Shown piece after piece: positions 36,991 through 45,252 of a DNA stretch of 64,000 bases (position 1 is its first letter; the number at the start of each line of letters is the position of its first letter). Under the pieces are notes generated by a model that saw nothing but the letters and a program-made list of their open reading frames with translations, did no database searches and was not told where the DNA came from. A program made the translations under genes and the position numbers. The DNA is from Nocardioides allogilvus (GTDB lineage: Bacteria; Actinomycetota; Actinomycetes; Propionibacteriales; Nocardioidaceae): positions 291,233 through 355,232 of the forward strand of contig NZ_PZYX01000003.1 of NCBI RefSeq assembly GCF_003047285.1, given 5' to 3'.

Positions 36991-37535
36991 CACTCGCCCC
37001 GGAGGAGCGGGCGCGCCAGCTTCCGGCCGTGGTGGATCTGCGCCTTCACCGTCCCGAGGGGGACGCCGATGAGCTGGGCGATGTCGTCGTAGGCCATGCC
37101 GTAGACGTCGCGCAGCAGCAGCGGCTCGACGTATTGCGGGTGGTCCTTCTCGATCGTCTCCATCGCCTCGAGCAGGTCGAGACGGGTGCCGGCGATGACC
37201 GAGGTCGTGCGCGGGTCGGGCCGGTCGTGGTGGCCGCCCTCGAAGTCGGTGGGCACGGCCTGGTTCTTCAGCTTGCGGTAGGTCGTGCGGGCGCTGTTGA
37301 GCGCCACGACGTGCATCCACGTGGTGAAGCGGCCCTGGCCGTTCCACGAGCCGAGCTTGGTGGAGATGTTGAGCAGCGCCTCCTGACAGGCGTCCTCGGA
37401 GTCGCCGGAGTAGGGCAGGACGCCCCGGCAGACGTTGAGCGCACGGGGGCGGACGGCGGCCAACAAGCCCTCCATGGCGTCGCGATCACCGTCGCGGGCG
37501 CGCCGAGCGAGGTCATCGATGTCGTCTGGAGTCAC
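36990..37535 (-). CDS. ECF-type sigma factor
   Basis: Sigma-70 family protein of 181 residues. Region 2 reads SGDSEDACQEALLNISTKLGSWNGQGRFTTWMHVVALN, and region 4 reads EPLLLRDVYGMAYDDIAQLIGVPLGTVKAQIHHGRKLAR. No anti-sigma gene follows; instead the next gene is the M1 peptidase lipoprotein, coupled by TGATG. The start GTG at 37535 is preferred to an upstream TTG because the latter would run into the divergent kinase gene. The promoter region is shared with that kinase. Confidence 0.85.
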   Translation of the reverse strand: MTPDDIDDLARRARDGDRDAMEGLLAAVRPRALNVCRGVLPYSGDSEDACQEALLNISTKLGSWNGQGRFTTWMHVVALNSARTTYRKLKNQAVPTDFEGGHHDRPDPRTTSVIAGTRLDLLEAMETIEKDHPQYVEPLLLRDVYGMAYDDIAQLIGVPLGTVKAQIHHGRKLARPLLRGE

Positions 37536-37543
37536 GACTGCAA

Positions 37544-37549
37544 CATAAT
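37544..37549. promoter_or_regulatory. Shared symmetric -10 between sigma factor and Ser/Thr kinase
   Basis: CATAAT on the plus strand is six bases from the kinase GTG (37556). The overlapping CATTAT on the minus strand (37550-37545) is nine bases from the sigma factor GTG (37535). Only 20 bases separate the two start codons, so both transcripts must begin at or near their start codons. Confidence 0.5.
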
Positions 37550-37555
37550 GCAGAT

Positions 37556-39028
37556 GTGTCAGCACCTTCTCGGCTTGGTCGCTACCCCGTGCGCCGTCGC
37601 ATCGGCTCGGGGGCCTTCGCGACCGTGTGGCTCGCCTATGACGAGCAGCTCGACTCCCCGGTGGCCATCAAGGTGCTCGCCGACAACTGGACCGAGGACT
37701 TCCACGCGCGCCAGCGGTTCGTCGAGGAGGGCCGCTTCCTCCGCAAGGTCGAGTCGCCCCACGTGGTCTCCGTCTACGACGCCGGCGAGCTCCCCGACTC
37801 GCGTCCCTACCTCGTCATGTCGTACGCCGACCAGGGCTCGCTCGCAGACCGGCTGGACCTCGAGCCGCTGACCGTCTCGCAGGCCGTCCACGTCATCGCG
37901 CAGGTCGGCGCCGGGCTGCACGCCCTGCACCAGCGCGGCGTGCTGCACCGCGACGTCAAGCCCGCCAACGTCCTCTTCCGCACGGTCGAGGTCAACGGTG
38001 CGCCCCAGGTCAGCGCGATGCTCGGTGACCTCGGCCTCGGCAAGGCGATGGACATGTCGTCGCGGCTGACGATCATCGGCGGCACCCCGTCCTTTGTGTC
38101 GCCCGAGCAGGCCCAGGGCGAGCCGCTCGACCCGCGCGCCGACCAGTTCTCCCTCGCCGCGCTGACCTACCTGCTGCTGGCCGGCCGGGCGCCGTACAAC
38201 CACGCGTCGCTCAACGCCGCCGCCGACCCCGCACCGCCGCCGCCGCTCGACAACGGCCTGCCCGCCGAGACCGAGGCCGTGATCAGCAAGGCGATGGCCA
38301 AGGACCGCGAGGAGAGGTACGCCGATGTGCCGGCCTTCGTCGCCGCGCTGTCGACCTCCCTGGCCGGGCACACCGACGAGCCGCCGACGTGGATCCCGGT
38401 CGATCCCGACCTGACCCTGCCCGCGCCCCGACCCGGCACGTCCGGCAGCCTCGACACGGACTGGACCACGCAGGCCCCGAGCCGGAAGCCGGGCGCGCCC
38501 GCCCGGCTGTCGCGGAAGCGGCTCACGGCGGTGGGGCTCGCGGCCGTGCTCGTCGGCCTGCTCAGCGGCTTCGGCGCCCACGAGCTGATCGTCACCGACC
38601 GCACCATCGAGGACGTGTCGGGCACCATCTCGGTCACGGTCCCCGAGGCGTGGACCCGAGCCGTCGACACCGAGCAGTGGGTGCCGCCCGACGCCGAGGC
38701 CGAGCAGGCCTCGATCTCCGCCGGGACGGCGGTCGGCTGGAACCAGAACGACGACCCGGGCCAGGGCATCTTCCTCGGGGTGCTGCCCGGAGAGCTGCCC
38801 CCCGTCGTGCCGCAGCACCCGGAGTGCGAGGTCACCCGCCCGGCCGTCACCGACCGCCGCAACGGCGACTCCTACATGACCGTCGAGTTCACCGACTGCC
38901 CCCACGGCGGCATCACCATCGAGCGGGTCATCCAGGTCACCGCCAACCGGCTGCTGTGGGTGCAGGTCCGCGCCGAGGACCGCTCGGCCGCCATCGAGGT
39001 CCTCGACTCGGTCAAGCTGTCCTTGTGA
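37556..39028 (+). CDS. Transmembrane serine/threonine protein kinase
   Basis: 490 residues. The N-terminal kinase domain (about 8-265) has RIGSGAFATVWLAYD, the Lys in VAIKVLADNW, the catalytic loop VLHRDVKPANVLF, a DLG variant of DFG (GDLGLGKAM), and GGTPSFVSPEQA in the P+1 loop. A Pro-rich juxtamembrane stretch, one transmembrane helix (about 324-345) and a 145-residue extracytoplasmic domain with a Cys pair (HPECEV, FTDCPHGG) follow. It is probably active, unlike the pseudokinase upstream. The GTGA overlap couples it to the glycosyltransferase gene. Confidence 0.9.
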   Translation: MSAPSRLGRYPVRRRIGSGAFATVWLAYDEQLDSPVAIKVLADNWTEDFHARQRFVEEGRFLRKVESPHVVSVYDAGELPDSRPYLVMSYADQGSLADRLDLEPLTVSQAVHVIAQVGAGLHALHQRGVLHRDVKPANVLFRTVEVNGAPQVSAMLGDLGLGKAMDMSSRLTIIGGTPSFVSPEQAQGEPLDPRADQFSLAALTYLLLAGRAPYNHASLNAAADPAPPPPLDNGLPAETEAVISKAMAKDREERYADVPAFVAALSTSLAGHTDEPPTWIPVDPDLTLPAPRPGTSGSLDTDWTTQAPSRKPGAPARLSRKRLTAVGLAAVLVGLLSGFGAHELIVTDRTIEDVSGTISVTVPEAWTRAVDTEQWVPPDAEAEQASISAGTAVGWNQNDDPGQGIFLGVLPGELPPVVPQHPECEVTRPAVTDRRNGDSYMTVEFTDCPHGGITIERVIQVTANRLLWVQVRAEDRSAAIEVLDSVKLSL

Positions 39029-40704
39029 GCGCTGCGCGACGTGCCGCACGCGGCATGCTCCAGGCTCGCCGCCGTCTGCGCGTGGCAGGAACCGCAGTGG
39101 TCCTGGTCGATCGCCACCACGTGCCTGCCCTCGCCGCGCTGGCGTGCACCGCAGACAGGGTCGTCGTGGTGGGTCCGCCGAGCGCGGCCGCATCCGCTGT
39201 CGCACGCGGGTGGGAGTGGGTCGCGCGCCCCGACAGCATGAGCAAGCTGCACACGGTCCTGCTGGAGATCGGGGAGGTCGGTCTGGTCGTGGTGGCTGTC
39301 CAGCGCACCATGGCCAGGCGGACCCGTCTCGTTGCCCGGCTCGCACCCCACGTGGCTGCCGGCGGGCAGGTGCTCGTCGTGGTGCCGCGCGACAAGCAGC
39401 GCGACCTCGTCGCACGCCTCAGCCAGCTTCGCGCCCGGGTCGAGACAGGCGGCGGGCACGGCATTGCGAGATGGCAGCGTGAGCTGGGTGCGGCGATCGG
39501 CGCGCCGTCACGCTCACGTGCCGGCGTGCTCGTGCCGAAGACCGTGCAGCACCTGCGACTGCTTCGTGACGGCGACGTGGGGGAGGTCCTGGCCCATCGG
39601 TCGGCGACGAGCGTCGAACACCTCGCCTCGCTGCCCGCGGGGTCGAAGACGTCCAGTCGGATCGTCACCTCGTTCCCGGACGCGACTCCCCTGGGGCAGC
39701 TCTCGAACACGCTCTCCTATCCACGCATGGACCTGCGCAGATATGAGGGGGAGATCATCCTGTCGGCGGGTTCTCTCGCCCGCACGGAGAGGTTCGTCCT
39801 TCCTGAGTCCTTCAAGTGGCAGGGAAGGCGCCTCCATCAGCCCAAGCTCACCCAGGTCGAGGGCCGCTTCGGACGCTTGCGGGAGAACGAGTCCCCGCCG
39901 ACCCGGCTGGAGGGCGCCTTCTACTTCTTCGACTACGCCCACCCCGGTCATTACGGTCACCTGATGACCGAGGCCATCGCCAAGCTGTGGGGCTGGGACG
40001 AGGCCAAGGAGGCACTCCCGGACCTGCGCCTCCTGCTTCGCCGCCATCCCCGCGATGCCGGAAGGACCCGCCCACGCCCGGATCTCGCGGTGCTACGGGC
40101 CTTCGGCGTCGCCGAGCGGGACATCGTCTGGGTCGACGGGCCGGTCGTCGTGGACACGTTGGTCGGTGCAACTCCGATGTGGCACAACAGTCCACCCTTC
40201 CAGGCCCACCCGGCCATGCGAGCGATCTGGCGGAGGCTGCGAGACGGGTTCCATCCGGAAGGCGTCTCCCCAGCCGAGGGGGACCGTCTCTTCGTCACCC
40301 GTCGCGAGGGCAATCGGCCGTGCCGCAACGTCGACGAGGTGGAAGCCATCTTCTCGGAGCTCGGCTACACGATCGTCCACCCCGGCGCACTGACGCCTCA
40401 GGAGCAGTGTCACGCCTTCTCGAACGCGCGCGTGGTTGCAGGATTCGGTGGTACCGGGATGTTCAACATGCTCTACGCCGATCAGGTGAGCGACGTGGTG
40501 GTGCTGAACCATGACGCGTACCTGGCTCGCAATGAGCACATGATGTCGGAGCTGCTCGACGCCAACATCCACTACTTCTGGAGCAAGGCAGACGTCCCTG
40601 CGGACGGTCGAGAACGGTCCTATGCCGCGTCCCAGTCCACCTGGGAGTTCGACGTCTCGACGCACGCCGAGGCGTTGCGCTCGCTCCTGACGCGCCTGGG
40701 CTGA
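39025..40704 (+). CDS. GT61/DUF563-family glycosyltransferase
   Basis: 559 residues. The C-terminal GT61 domain (about 270-555) has GAFYFFDYAHPGHYGHLMTEA, GDRLFVTRREGNRPCRNVDEVEAIF and VVAGFGGTGMFNMLYA. The N-terminal 200 residues have Rossmann-like hydrophobic strands (VVLVDRHHVPALAALA, QVLVVVPRDKQRDLVARL) but no recognised motif. The GTG at 39025 overlaps the kinase stop. Third codon positions look less GC-rich than in neighbours, which hints at later acquisition. It may glycosylate an envelope polymer under control of the kinase; this is inference. Confidence 0.78.
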   Translation: MSAARRAARGMLQARRRLRVAGTAVVLVDRHHVPALAALACTADRVVVVGPPSAAASAVARGWEWVARPDSMSKLHTVLLEIGEVGLVVVAVQRTMARRTRLVARLAPHVAAGGQVLVVVPRDKQRDLVARLSQLRARVETGGGHGIARWQRELGAAIGAPSRSRAGVLVPKTVQHLRLLRDGDVGEVLAHRSATSVEHLASLPAGSKTSSRIVTSFPDATPLGQLSNTLSYPRMDLRRYEGEIILSAGSLARTERFVLPESFKWQGRRLHQPKLTQVEGRFGRLRENESPPTRLEGAFYFFDYAHPGHYGHLMTEAIAKLWGWDEAKEALPDLRLLLRRHPRDAGRTRPRPDLAVLRAFGVAERDIVWVDGPVVVDTLVGATPMWHNSPPFQAHPAMRAIWRRLRDGFHPEGVSPAEGDRLFVTRREGNRPCRNVDEVEAIFSELGYTIVHPGALTPQEQCHAFSNARVVAGFGGTGMFNMLYADQVSDVVVLNHDAYLARNEHMMSELLDANIHYFWSKADVPADGRERSYAASQSTWEFDVSTHAEALRSLLTRLG

Positions 40705-40747
40705 GGGATCCATCTGCGGCCGATCGCTCACCAGCGCAGCTCGTCTG

Positions 40748-41380
40748 TCAGCCCGCGCGGATCCCGTAGATGACCCGGGTGATGAGCTCGCGCATGCCGG
40801 GCACGTCGACCCGGCGGCCGGTGACGGCGATCTCGGCCTCGGCCTGGTCGGTGCCGTTGATGTCGAGCCAGGTGATGATCCCGAACCGCCGGTAGCCGTC
40901 GTGGACGTAGCTGAACTCGAGTGCGTCGTAGGTCCGCGAGAGCTCGGTGTAGTCCTCCTCGTCGCGCTTGAGGTCCTCGATCCGCGCGGCCAGGATGTCG
41001 GGGATCGTCTCGTGCTGGGTGATGACCTGCTCGACGCGCAGGATGTAGGTGTTGCTCGGGTTGCGGGGCTTCTTGTACTTCACCTCGTTGGACGAGGTCT
41101 CAAACCTGCTCCACCCACGCGGGGCGGGGAAGGTGAAGCGGTAGTTGTCGGTCCCGACCGCGACCTCGCGCAGCGGGAGGCCGGTCTCGAGCGGCGGCTG
41201 CGGCGGGTCCGCACGCAGCGGCGGCGGCGGAATGACCGGGAAGCTGGGGTCGGCTGCGGTCACCGGTGTGGGCGCACCCGAGGTGACGGGGGACGACTGG
41301 AGGACGGCCGCCGTCGCGAAACCGCCGACGATGCCCACCGCCAGCAACGTCGCGACCGCAACGAGTCCCCGCCAACCCAT
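40748..41380 (-). CDS. Membrane-anchored extracytoplasmic protein of unknown function
   Basis: 210 residues with an uncleaved N-terminal anchor (GLVAVATLLAVGIVGGFATAAV), a Pro-rich spacer and a soluble domain starting DNYRFTFPAPRGWSRFE. That domain resembles the extracytoplasmic domain of the nearby Ser/Thr kinase in general character (TVPEAWTRA with GITIERVIQV) and is of the type seen on lipoprotein-like sensors. No catalytic motif. It is divergent from the PBP gene, 43 bases away. Confidence 0.65.
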   Translation of the reverse strand: MGWRGLVAVATLLAVGIVGGFATAAVLQSSPVTSGAPTPVTAADPSFPVIPPPPLRADPPQPPLETGLPLREVAVGTDNYRFTFPAPRGWSRFETSSNEVKYKKPRNPSNTYILRVEQVITQHETIPDILAARIEDLKRDEEDYTELSRTYDALEFSYVHDGYRRFGIITWLDINGTDQAEAEIAVTGRRVDVPGMRELITRVIYGIRAG

Positions 41381-41411
41381 AGGGGGCAGGGTATAGGTGC
41401 CAGGTGGCCAC

Positions 41412-41417
41412 TAGCGT
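41412..41417 (+). promoter_or_regulatory. -10 element of leaderless PBP gene
   Basis: TAGCGT, then six bases, then the ATG at 41424. Confidence 0.45.
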
Positions 41418-41423
41418 GAGGCC

Positions 41424-43283
41424 ATGCGCTCTCGGCTCGCTGTCCTCGTCATTGCAGGCTCGCTCACGCTGGCCGGCTGCCAGCTGCTCGACGGTGGGGA
41501 GGGCCCCGATGCTGCTCTCGAGTCGCTCGCCGAGGGGCTGTCGTCAGGTGACCTGAGCGGGGTGCCGTTCGACTCCCCGGACGCCGTCGCGGCCCATGCG
41601 GCGGTCGTCGAGGGACTCGGGGACGTCACACCCAGTGTCGAGGTCGCCGACGCCGAGGTCACCGATGACACCGCCACCGCTCCGCTGACGTGGACCTGGG
41701 AGCTCGACGGCCAGCCCTGGGCCTACGAGACCACCGCCGACCTCACCCGCGTCGAGGACGCCTGGCAGGTCGAGTGGGCGCCGTCGCTGGTCGAGCCCTC
41801 GCTCGTCGAGGGCGAGCACCTCACCCTGACCCGCACCGCCGCCGAGCGCGGCCAGATCCTGGGCGCGGGCGAGCGGGCGATCGTCGCGCCGCGCGACGTC
41901 GTCCGGCTCGGGCTGGACAAGACGAAGCTGACCGCGACTGACGACCTGGCGACGTCGGCGCGCGCGATCGCCACGGCCCTCTCAGTCCGGCCGGGGCCCT
42001 TCGTCAAGCAGGCCGAGGCGGCCGGCGACAAGGCGTTCGTCGAGGCGATCGTGCTCCGCGCGGAGGAGGCGACCACCGCCGTACCCCCCTCCTATGCCGA
42101 GATCCCCGGCGCCGTCTCGCTCGCCGACCAGCAGCACCTCGCGCCGTCGCGGGGCTTCGCGGCGCCCATCCTGGGCAGCGTCGGCGAGGCGACCGCGGAG
42201 ATCGTCGAGGAGTCCGGTGGCGCGGTGGAAGCCGGCGACGTCGTCGGCCTGTCCGGCCTGCAGGCGAGGTACGACGACGAGCTGACCGGCACCCCCGGCC
42301 TGACCGTCATCGCGGCCGGCGCCGACAACGACCGGGCCGTCCACGACGTCGCCCCGGTCGACGGCACGCCGCTGCAGACCACCCTCGACATCGACCTGCA
42401 GACGAAGGCCGAGCAGGCCCTGTCGACCGTCGGCCCCGCGAGCGCCGTCGTCGCGATCCGGCCCTCCGACGGCGCGATCCTGGCGGCCGCCAGCGGCCCG
42501 GGGAGCAAGGGCCTGAACACGGCGACCTTCGGGCAGTACGCACCCGGCTCGACCTTCAAGGTCGTGACCTCGCTGGCGCTGCTGCGCGCCGGGGTGCGGC
42601 CCGAGGACACGCTCGAGTGCGCGCCGACGACGGTGGTGGACGGGAAGTCGTTCAAGAACTACGACGACTACCCCTCGTCGGGGCTGGGCACGATCACGCT
42701 GCGCCAGGCCGTCGCCAACTCGTGCAACACCGCCTTCATCTCGTCGCGCTCCCTCGTGGAGGACGGCGCCCTCGCCGAGGCCGCGGCGGCGCTGGGGCTG
42801 GGCGTCGACCACGACCTCGGCTTCCCGGCCTACTTCGGCCAGGTCCCGCCCCCCGAGGGCGAGACCGAGGCCGCGGCCGACCTGATCGGGCAGGGCAAGG
42901 TGCTCGCCTCCCCGCTCGCCATGGCCACCGTCGCCGCCTCTGTCGCGGCGGGCCGTGCCGTACTCCCGGAGCTCCTGCCGTCCCTCGACGTCGCGCAGAC
43001 CGCCCCCGCCGAGCCACTGACCGGTGCCGAGGCCTCAGCCCTGCAGGAGCTGATGCGCGCCGTGGTGACCGACGGCTCCGGCTCGTTCCTCGCCGACCTG
43101 CCGGGGCAGGTCGGCGCGAAGACCGGGACGGCGGAATACGGCTCGCCCGACGCGTCTGGCTCACTGCCCACCCACACCTGGATGATCGCCACCCAGGACG
43201 ACCTCGCCGTCGCGGTGTTCGTCGAGACCGGCGAGTCGGGCTCGCGGACCGCCGGGCCGATCCTGGAGGCGTTCCTCTCCTAG
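41424..43283 (+). CDS. Class B penicillin-binding protein lipoprotein (MecA/PBP2a-like layout)
   Basis: 619 residues. The signal peptide ends SLTLAGCQLL (lipobox Cys). Residues about 25-125 form an NTF2-like MecR1-type domain (DAALESLAEGL through WQVEWAPSLV); a PBP dimer domain follows. The transpeptidase domain holds GSTFKV (nucleophile Ser near residue 376), SCNTAF (about 432) and KTGTAE (about 567). It cross-links peptidoglycan outside the membrane; the NTF2-like plus lipoprotein layout is shared with low-affinity PBPs, so reduced beta-lactam sensitivity is possible. Confidence 0.9.
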   Translation: MRSRLAVLVIAGSLTLAGCQLLDGGEGPDAALESLAEGLSSGDLSGVPFDSPDAVAAHAAVVEGLGDVTPSVEVADAEVTDDTATAPLTWTWELDGQPWAYETTADLTRVEDAWQVEWAPSLVEPSLVEGEHLTLTRTAAERGQILGAGERAIVAPRDVVRLGLDKTKLTATDDLATSARAIATALSVRPGPFVKQAEAAGDKAFVEAIVLRAEEATTAVPPSYAEIPGAVSLADQQHLAPSRGFAAPILGSVGEATAEIVEESGGAVEAGDVVGLSGLQARYDDELTGTPGLTVIAAGADNDRAVHDVAPVDGTPLQTTLDIDLQTKAEQALSTVGPASAVVAIRPSDGAILAAASGPGSKGLNTATFGQYAPGSTFKVVTSLALLRAGVRPEDTLECAPTTVVDGKSFKNYDDYPSSGLGTITLRQAVANSCNTAFISSRSLVEDGALAEAAAALGLGVDHDLGFPAYFGQVPPPEGETEAAADLIGQGKVLASPLAMATVAASVAAGRAVLPELLPSLDVAQTAPAEPLTGAEASALQELMRAVVTDGSGSFLADLPGQVGAKTGTAEYGSPDASGSLPTHTWMIATQDDLAVAVFVETGESGSRTAGPILEAFLS

Positions 43284-43300
43284 TGCCCCCGGCTGACCCA

Positions 43301-44235
43301 CTAGCGGTGGCTGAGGGCCTCCACGTAGACAGGAAGGTTCGCATGGAGCCGCAGCAACCGGTCGCACGTGGTCGAGACCTCGGCACTCCCCAAGGCTGAG
43401 CCGGCACGCCGGGTGGCGTTGTGGACCAGCCAGCCGCTGTGCGCCACGACCCAGCCACCGAAGACCCACGGCTTCGCAGGGACCCGGACGTCCTCAGACG
43501 CCGCTTCATAGGCGTCCACCACGCCTCGGAACGAGGAGGGTGTTGTCGACCAATCGAGAGCAATCGTCACGACGTCACGCAGGACCGGTTGGCGTCCGGC
43601 GGAGTCCCAGTCCAGCGCGAGCAGGCGACCGCTGGGATCGAGAAGCGTGTTCTTGGGATCCAGGTCTCCGTGCGCTGACACATGCGCCGCGAGCTGACCG
43701 GGAGCGGCGGTCAGTCTCTCCAGGTCGGCCAAGGCCGGTGCTGCCGCTCTCAGGCGGCACTCGAGTCGTTCGTTCAGTCCCGGGGTGTTCGCGAGGCTGG
43801 TCCCCCGGACTCGTCCGATGGATCGTCATCCAGTGTCAGGTCGACATGGCCCTCGATCGAATGAATCTTGGCCAGCAGTTCCCCGGCCCAGCGACCGGAC
43901 TCCGGGGTGATGGCGGGGGTGACCCCCTCGACCCAGTGGTGCACGCGGACCAACTTGCCAGCCACTGCCGCAAGGCAGGTGCCCTGCGAGGTGGGGACCG
44001 GCTCGGGGCACGGAACGCCGGCGGTGAACGCCGCCTGTTCCACCGCAAAAGCGTTCTCGATGTTGTTTTGGAAGTCGTGCGAGTCGGCGTTGATCCCCAT
44101 GATCTTGACTGCATAGGCGCCGGCCGAAGTCTCAACCCGGTAGAGGGCGTTTGACAGGCCGCCCGACACCTCGCTTGCTGACGTCACCGGGTGGAGATCG
44201 AAGTGGGCCGGAAGGCGAGCGAGAATGTCCTGCAC
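43301..44235 (-). pseudogene. Aminoglycoside-phosphotransferase-family gene split by a frameshift
   Basis: Two adjacent reading frames on the minus strand make one kinase-like protein. The upstream part (from about 44235 to the TGA at 43774) has SGGLSNALYRVETSAGAYAVK and HHWVEGVTP. The downstream part (to 43301) has AAHVSAHGDLDPKNTLLD, the catalytic HGD loop, and LDWDSAGR. Joining them needs a shift of one base near the run of five C at 43802-43806 (plus strand), after which the text continues LANTPGLNERLECRLRAA. It may be a true inactivation or a sequencing slip in the homopolymer. The start GTG is uncertain. The region looks less GC-rich than its neighbours. Confidence 0.75.
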
Positions 44236-44293
44236 CTGAAGACTCTCGATCCGCCAGCTCGAGGTCGCAACCTGTTTCGCCCAGCTGACCCGT

Positions 44294-44373
44294 GAAACTC
44301 CACGCAAGCGCGTGGAGTTTCGGGCTCCTACACCCAAACCGGGGTGAAACTCCACGCCTGTGCGTGGAGTTTC
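44294..44373. repeat. Two tandem copies of a 12-bp-stem hairpin
   Basis: GAAACTCCACGC and GCGTGGAGTTTC form a perfect 12-bp stem at 44294-44321 (loop AAGC) and again at 44346-44373 (loop CTGT), 52 bases apart. Arms are the same and loops differ. It lies downstream of the ferredoxin-like gene and upstream of the split phosphotransferase, so it may end the peptide/JmjC/ferredoxin operon. Confidence 0.8.
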
Positions 44374-44385
44374 ATGGCATCGCGG

Positions 44386-45252
44386 TCAGGCCTCCACCGA
44401 CACCACGTCCCACTGCAGCGCCCGGGTCTCGCGCGTCGCCCGGCAGGTCAGCCGGGCAGCATCGGTACGGCGCTGGCTGGTGACGACCACGCGCACGCGG
44501 GACGGCAGCGGGTCGACGCCGAGCAGCTCGACCGTCCAGGTGCCGGAGTCGAAGGTGCCGACCTGGTCCAGCAGCCGGGTCGACAGGCGCGCGATGGGCG
44601 CCGGTCCCCACCGGGTGAGGGCCGTGCCGAGGGCGACCTGTTCGGCGGGGTGCAGGCCCGCCACCCCACGCAGCCAGGCGCCGTCCGCCCGCCCGGCGAG
44701 GTGGGCCTCGACAGTCGGCACCGCCTGCTCGGCCGGCATCTGGGCGTAGCAGGTGCGGTCGGGCAGGAGCAGCACGTTGGGTGCGAACCGGTCGCCGCCG
44801 AGGTGGCTGCACTCGAAGGTCGTCCCGGGCCACCGCTGCGACAGCGCCGCCGCGACGGGCCGGCCCTCGACGGCGCAGCAGACGTCGTGCAGTCCGTGGG
44901 TGCACACGAGCAGGAGGGGCTCGGGGTGGGGAGAGCCGGCACCCGGCTCCAGCGTCGCGAGCAGGTCATCGGGGTGGTCCCAGCGCCCGGCGCGCAGCTC
45001 GCCGTCGAGGCACCGGAACCACCGGCGTGGTGCCGGCGCAGAGGGCACCCGCCCGTGCGGGCGGACGAGCAGGGTGCGCTGCCCGGGGTGGCCCAGCCGG
45101 CGCAGCAGCTCGTCGGAGAGGTCCGCGCCGAAGGGCGCCGTCACCGGCCACGGTCCGGGGTGCTCGACGAGCAGCCAGTCGCGCTGGGGTGGGGCCGTGC
45201 CGAGCCGGGGGTCACCCCGGTCGACGGCGCCCAGGGAGCAGCGGAAGGTCAT
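44386..45252 (-). CDS. Thioredoxin-like [2Fe-2S] ferredoxin (Suc_Fer-like family)
   Basis: 288 residues of the sucrase/ferredoxin-like family. Putative cluster Cys are in LLLVCTHGLHDVCCAVEGRP and TFECSHLGGDRFAPN. The rest of the chain, with MTFRCSLGAVDRG at the start and a C-terminal beta region, is ordinary for the family. It overlaps the JmjC oxygenase stop by ATGA and is third in a coupled operon. The obvious inference is that it feeds electrons to, or keeps reduced the iron of, the oxygenase; this is not shown in the sequence. Confidence 0.8.
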   Translation of the reverse strand: MTFRCSLGAVDRGDPRLGTAPPQRDWLLVEHPGPWPVTAPFGADLSDELLRRLGHPGQRTLLVRPHGRVPSAPAPRRWFRCLDGELRAGRWDHPDDLLATLEPGAGSPHPEPLLLVCTHGLHDVCCAVEGRPVAAALSQRWPGTTFECSHLGGDRFAPNVLLLPDRTCYAQMPAEQAVPTVEAHLAGRADGAWLRGVAGLHPAEQVALGTALTRWGPAPIARLSTRLLDQVGTFDSGTWTVELLGVDPLPSRVRVVVTSQRRTDAARLTCRATRETRALQWDVVSVEA

